Assembly: GCF_004833285.1 (NCBI RefSeq) | Contig: NZ_STFG01000003.1 | Location: forward strand, 62,001 to 126,000 | Length of the DNA stretch: 64,000 nt | DNA from: Lampropedia puyangensis | GTDB taxonomy: Bacteria > Pseudomonadota > Gammaproteobacteria > Burkholderiales > Burkholderiaceae_C | Direction: 5' to 3' | In this document: positions 60,332 to 64,000 of the stretch, piece by piece | Layout of the letters: the number at the start of each line of letters is the position of its first letter | Position numbering within the stretch: the stretch's first letter is position 1 | Translations under genes and position numbers: made by a program | Notes under the pieces: model-generated | What the model was told of the DNA's origin: nothing | What the model saw: the letters and a program-made list of their open reading frames with translations, nothing else | Database searches by the model: none

Positions 60332-60401
60332 CAGAAAATCTCAACAGTAAAAATCAACCATGGCGCCAATGTGGCCCATGCACACGGCCAATGAATGCGC
60401 A

Positions 60402-61349
60402 TCAGCGCGCGGCCAGCCCCAACTGCGCACGGGTAGGCAGGCCATCGGAGTCGCCCGGAAACTGCACCACACGAGCACCAATCGCATTGCCACGAGCAGC
60501 GGCCTCAGGCAAGGACAATCCTTCGACCAAAGCGCTGATTACGCCAGTGGCAAACCCATCGCCTGCGCCCACGGTATCCACTACACGCTCTACGGATACG
60601 CCAGCGGCAACGCCTGACTGATCTGCATCTTTATAGAACGCCCCTTCAGGGCCAAGCTTGACCACGACTTGCTTGGCGCCAGCTTGCAAATAGAAATCAG
60701 CGATGCGCTCAGGCTCTGACGAGCCCACCAAAATCTGCCCTTCTGCCACACCGGGCAACACCACATCGGCCAAGCTAGCAATGTGGTTCAACGTCTCAAC
60801 CATGGCCACTTGCGAAGGCCATAAACGTGGGCGCAAATTCGGATCAAACGAAATGCGTGCGCCAGCGGTTCTGGCTTGCTGTATCAAGGCCAAGACCAAG
60901 GCTTTAGACGATGCGGAAAGTGCAGGCGTAATGCCCGTAACATGCAAATGGCGAGCGGGGAATGTGGAGGGCAAATCCTCCACGCTTAAATAACTTGCGG
61001 CAGAACCGGCGCGGAAGTATTCGATTTGCGGATCACTGCCATCGTCGCTGCGCGTTTTCAGCATAAAACCCGTACGGTGCTGGTCATCAACACGGACATA
61101 GTCAGTGGCAATGCCTTCTTTAGCAAACTCCGCTTGCAAGAATTCGCCAAATGAATCTTGCCCCACGCGGGTGATGTAGCCCGCACTCACCTCCAAACGG
61201 CATAAGCCGATGGCAACATTCAACTCAGCCCCTGCTGCAACACGAGCAAATTGCCCGACCGCATGCAAAGGGCCGGTTTCAGTAGCCATGAAAAGTGCCA
61301 TAGGCTCGCCCACGGTCAAGACATCCAAAGTGATTTGAGGGTGTGTCAT
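60402..61349 (-). CDS. kdgK: 2-dehydro-3-deoxygluconokinase
   Basis: A 315-residue PfkB-family sugar kinase that phosphorylates 2-keto-3-deoxygluconate to KDPG. The substrate block GEPMALFMA, the AGAELNVAIGL region and the C-terminal signature DTVGAGDGFATG with the catalytic Asp at 264 are present. It lies between uxaA and eda, the positions before and after it in the same pathway, which supports the substrate assignment. Confidence 0.93.
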   Translation of the reverse strand: MTHPQITLDVLTVGEPMALFMATETGPLHAVGQFARVAAGAELNVAIGLCRLEVSAGYITRVGQDSFGEFLQAEFAKEGIATDYVRVDDQHRTGFMLKTRSDDGSDPQIEYFRAGSAASYLSVEDLPSTFPARHLHVTGITPALSASSKALVLALIQQARTAGARISFDPNLRPRLWPSQVAMVETLNHIASLADVVLPGVAEGQILVGSSEPERIADFYLQAGAKQVVVKLGPEGAFYKDADQSGVAAGVSVERVVDTVGAGDGFATGVISALVEGLSLPEAAARGNAIGARVVQFPGDSDGLPTRAQLGLAAR

Positions 61350-61405
61350 ACAGTCAGTTTTCGCGCAACAAAAGCATGTTCAAACGTTCAGGCACGGCAA
61401 GGCTT

Positions 61406-62953
61406 TCACATCACTGCGCCGAGCTGCCAAGGCAAAAATTCGTTGTCGCCCAAACCATTTTCTTCGCTCTTGCTGGCCTTGCCAGAGGCGGTATCAATCA
61501 TCAATTGCAACAGCACTTGTGCCGCTTCATCAATGGTTTGGGTGCCATCCACGATCGTGCCGCAATTGAAGTCCATATCGAGCTCCATGCGTTTGAACAT
61601 GGGCGTATTGGTGGCCAATTTCAACGAAGGCGTGGGCTTACAGCCATAGGTGGAGCCGCGCCCTGTAGTAAAGCAAATCAGCGTAGCGCCGCCTGCAACT
61701 TGCCCTGTGGCTGACACCGGGTCATAACCAGGCGTATCCATGAATACCAAACCATGTGCTTGCACAGGCTCAGCATATTCATACACTGCCATCAAGCCTG
61801 ATGAACCTGCTTTAGCGACTGCGCCCAGAGATTTTTCCAAAATGGTGGTAATGCCACCCGCTTTGTTCCCTGGAGATGGGTTATTGTCCAAATCCCCTCC
61901 GTGCATAGCAGCGTAGTTTTCCCACCATTGCAGGCGTTTCATCAGCTTATTGGCCACGTCTTGCGATACGGCACGGTGCGTCAGCAAATGCTCTGCTCCG
62001 TAAATTTCCGGTGTTTCAGACAAAATCGCGGTGCCCCCCTGGCGCACCAGCAAGTCCACGGCAGCGCCCAGAACGGGATTGGCACTGATGCCAGAATAAC
62101 CATCAGAGCCACCGCATTGCAGGCCAACCATCAAATGGTCCAGCGCAACAGGCTGGCGACGCTGTGTATTGGCTTTCTCCAGCATTGTGGTGACCAATGC
62201 TTTGCCTGCTGCAATCGTCTCACGGGTGCCCCCTTCATCCTGGATGGTCAAGGTAGCGAACATGCCACTTTCTCGCGCCGCCAAGGTTTCGACCAAAGGG
62301 GCAATTTGATTGACCTCACAGCCCAAACCAATGATGACAATGCCGGCAAAGTTGGGGTGCTCTGCATAGCCGCGCAACGTGCGCTGCAGCAGCTCCAAAC
62401 CTTCACCATTGCCCCCCATGCCACAGCCAGAGCCGTGGGTAATGGCCACCACGCCGTCGACGTTCTCGTACTGGGCGATCTGGCTATTGAACCCATCTGC
62501 AATATGGCGGCACACTGTGGCCGAACAGTTCACGCTGGAGATGACACCGATGTAGTTGCGTGTCCCCACGCGGCCATTGGTCCGCACATAACCGTCAAAC
62601 GTGCGTTGCTCGGAATCCTTGTGCGTAGGAACATAAGCTTGGCCGACTTGGTGCTGCTGGTGCGAAGCGACCATGCCGAGGTTGTGCACATGCACGTGCT
62701 CGCCGGGAGCAATCGCTTGCGTGGCCACGCCAATGGATTGGCCATATTTCAAGATGGTTTCCTGCCCTGCAATGGGCAGCAACGCAAATTTGTGCCCTGC
62801 AGGAATGTCACTGCTCAAGGTGACGCTGATGCCATTGATCACCAGCGTGCGCCCTGCTGAGAGCGGCTCACGGGCAACGGCCACGTTGTCTGTCTGTGCA
62901 AGACGGATGGCACGAATGGAGGATGGAGGTTGAATGATGGAGGTGGTTGTCAT
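61406..62953 (-). CDS. uxaA: Altronate dehydratase, UxaA family
   Basis: A 515-residue enzyme that dehydrates D-altronate to 2-keto-3-deoxygluconate. It has the small N-terminal SAF domain (residues 20-110) and the larger catalytic part with RTNGRVGTRNYIGV, THGSGCGMGGNGEG, LQCGGSDGYSGISANPV and the end FTTGRGSTYGCKP. The ATG at 62953 lies 28 bases after the uxaB stop; a TTG at 62992 would overlap uxaB. Galactarate dehydratase is a relative, but the neighbours favour altronate. Confidence 0.93.
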   Translation of the reverse strand: MTTTSIIQPPSSIRAIRLAQTDNVAVAREPLSAGRTLVINGISVTLSSDIPAGHKFALLPIAGQETILKYGQSIGVATQAIAPGEHVHVHNLGMVASHQQHQVGQAYVPTHKDSEQRTFDGYVRTNGRVGTRNYIGVISSVNCSATVCRHIADGFNSQIAQYENVDGVVAITHGSGCGMGGNGEGLELLQRTLRGYAEHPNFAGIVIIGLGCEVNQIAPLVETLAARESGMFATLTIQDEGGTRETIAAGKALVTTMLEKANTQRRQPVALDHLMVGLQCGGSDGYSGISANPVLGAAVDLLVRQGGTAILSETPEIYGAEHLLTHRAVSQDVANKLMKRLQWWENYAAMHGGDLDNNPSPGNKAGGITTILEKSLGAVAKAGSSGLMAVYEYAEPVQAHGLVFMDTPGYDPVSATGQVAGGATLICFTTGRGSTYGCKPTPSLKLATNTPMFKRMELDMDFNCGTIVDGTQTIDEAAQVLLQLMIDTASGKASKSEENGLGDNEFLPWQLGAVM

Positions 62954-62981
62954 CGCGTGGGGGACCGCTTGTAAAGACTGA

Positions 62982-64000
62982 TCAAGAAGCAAGTGCAGCG
63001 CGCAGGCGCAACTGTGGCAGATTCAGTTGCAGCTCTTGGGCTTTGGCAACTACAGGGGCCAACCTGCGTAATTTCTTTTGTTCGTGGTTTTGGGCAATAT
63101 CAGCAATGCGGTGGTTCAAGAACGGGTTTTCAAAACGTTCACGCACATCGGCCACATACTGAACGGCCTGTGCGTAGCCAGCACTTGCCTGGCTGCCAAA
63201 TACCGGCACGATTTCTTCAGCCCACAGCGCTTCAATCTCTGCGCGCAGGGCTGCATCTTGCATGGCTTCGCGCACGGTTTCATCCGCACGGCGTTGGCCT
63301 TTCAACCAGCACTCGGCCAAATAAGTGTGGGCCGCATTCAACAAAAACAACTTCAGCTGTTCGTAATGGTCTAAATCATCCGTCACCACAATGCTGGGAT
63401 GTGTGCAAGGCAGCTGCAAACGGTCTTTGGCTTCAATAGCCCACAACGCATAGGGCTCTGCCACAGCGCCTACGGGTTCAATCGCTTCAGACACGATGCG
63501 GTCCACCAAGGAATTGGCCCACACACAATGGGTCTGAATCCACTCGATAAACGCCGACTCCAATTGCCATGCCTGGGCCAATTCACAAACCACTTGGCAC
63601 AGCACGTCACCATTGCGTTCTATCAATTCGCAGGGCAAGAAGGTCAACGGTGCTGTTGGACTCTCACTCCAGCGGCCATGCAGCAACACCAGTAATTTCG
63701 CGGGGTAGCTATTCGGTGCTAAAGCGTGTGTCTGCAATGCCTGGGCATTGTCTTGCACATCAAGCTGATACCCCTTGTCAGCGGTATTGGAGAGAATCAG
63801 CTGCACTGCGCCACTGGCCACATCCGCACGTAAACGCTGCCAGTCATCAAGTTGGGTAGCCTGCATAGCTTCGCGCACGGCTGTGCATTGCACCGTGCGG
63901 TCAACAGGCTGGCCACGCTCTAAACCACGAATTACAACCGGATACCCACCTCCGGCAGTCAAGGCCGCCCTACGCGCAGTGCTGGCAGAACTGCTGGTGG
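62982..64000 (-). CDS. uxaB: Tagaturonate reductase (altronate oxidoreductase), 5' end outside the window
   Basis: The frame is open to the right edge, so at least 339 residues are visible and the N-terminal Rossmann part is missing. The visible part has PCELIERNGDVLCQVV, NSLVDRIVSE and the C-terminal helical domain of the mannitol dehydrogenase family (LNAAHTYLAECWLKG). UxaB reduces tagaturonate to altronate with NADH. It ends in LPQLRLRAALAS, about 80 residues sooner than E. coli UxaB would. This may be a lineage form or a truncation. Confidence 0.88.
   Translation of the reverse strand, partial: TSSSASTARRAALTAGGGYPVVIRGLERGQPVDRTVQCTAVREAMQATQLDDWQRLRADVASGAVQLILSNTADKGYQLDVQDNAQALQTHALAPNSYPAKLLVLLHGRWSESPTAPLTFLPCELIERNGDVLCQVVCELAQAWQLESAFIEWIQTHCVWANSLVDRIVSEAIEPVGAVAEPYALWAIEAKDRLQLPCTHPSIVVTDDLDHYEQLKLFLLNAAHTYLAECWLKGQRRADETVREAMQDAALRAEIEALWAEEIVPVFGSQASAGYAQAVQYVADVRERFENPFLNHRIADIAQNHEQKKLRRLAPVVAKAQELQLNLPQLRLRAALAS

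Noticed and set aside
61901-62860. A 319-codon plus-strand open frame
   Set aside because: It is antisense to uxaA, which carries all the expected family motifs, so it is a shadow frame.

Overview
The window looks like chromosomal DNA of a betaproteobacterium in the Burkholderiales, probably close to the Comamonadaceae. The reasons are a Bug-type (tripartite tricarboxylate) binding protein, a ZapD-YacG-AccD block, a DedD/CvpA/PurF/FolC block, a ferredoxin next to a glutathione peroxidase, many ABC importers for organic acids, and moderate GC. This is inference from gene content; no rRNA, tRNA, CRISPR, phage or transposase gene was seen. Coding density is high and most genes sit in short operons.

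Layout. 1-5051: end of a universal stress protein, a CaiB-type CoA-transferase, nth, a glutathione S-transferase, trmL and argG. 5333-10395: an iron-siderophore uptake locus, with an operon of an unknown small protein, an RhtX/FptX-like importer and a TonB-dependent receptor, divergent from a PchR-like AraC regulator; a possible Fur site lies between them. 10494-17811: photolyase, ppnP, a thioredoxin-like protein, ftsK, trxB and an L-2-hydroxyglutarate oxidase-like flavoprotein. 17830-20809: an ABC importer of the nitrate/sulfonate/taurine class. 21058-23035: the most unusual locus, an RNA ligase RtcB overlapping a release-factor homologue PrfH, preceded by a 13-codon reading frame with a strong ribosome binding site and a leader that can form hairpins. 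23382-31978: a PTS-IIC-like membrane protein, glutathione peroxidase, ferredoxin, an unknown protein, dgt, a DinG/YoaA helicase, a PP2C phosphatase, zapD and yacG.

32124-38017: accD faces folC-dedD-cvpA-purF across a bidirectional terminator, an inverted form of a classic gene order. 38239-41287: aconitase with a Lys/Ala-rich N-terminal tail and a strong 3' UTR hairpin. 41488-49860: a small membrane protein, a lipoprotein of metallo-beta-lactamase fold that lacks the usual metal ligands, a SnoaL-like protein, a sodium:solute symporter behind a TPP riboswitch, a quinoprotein-cupredoxin lipoprotein, a ThuA-like lipoprotein and a MetQ-like binding protein.

50177-55431: two 125-bp near-identical repeats with imperfect terminal inverted repeats bracket a CYTH protein, a LysR regulator, and a CoA-transferase/HMG-CoA lyase/Bug-protein operon. 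That operon may import and degrade 3-hydroxy-3-methylglutarate or a similar acid. 55430-59540: an ABC importer of the Fe(III)/organophosphonate class. 59687-64000: eda, kdgK, uxaA and a partial uxaB, which together turn tagaturonate into pyruvate and glyceraldehyde 3-phosphate, the lower half of galacturonate catabolism.
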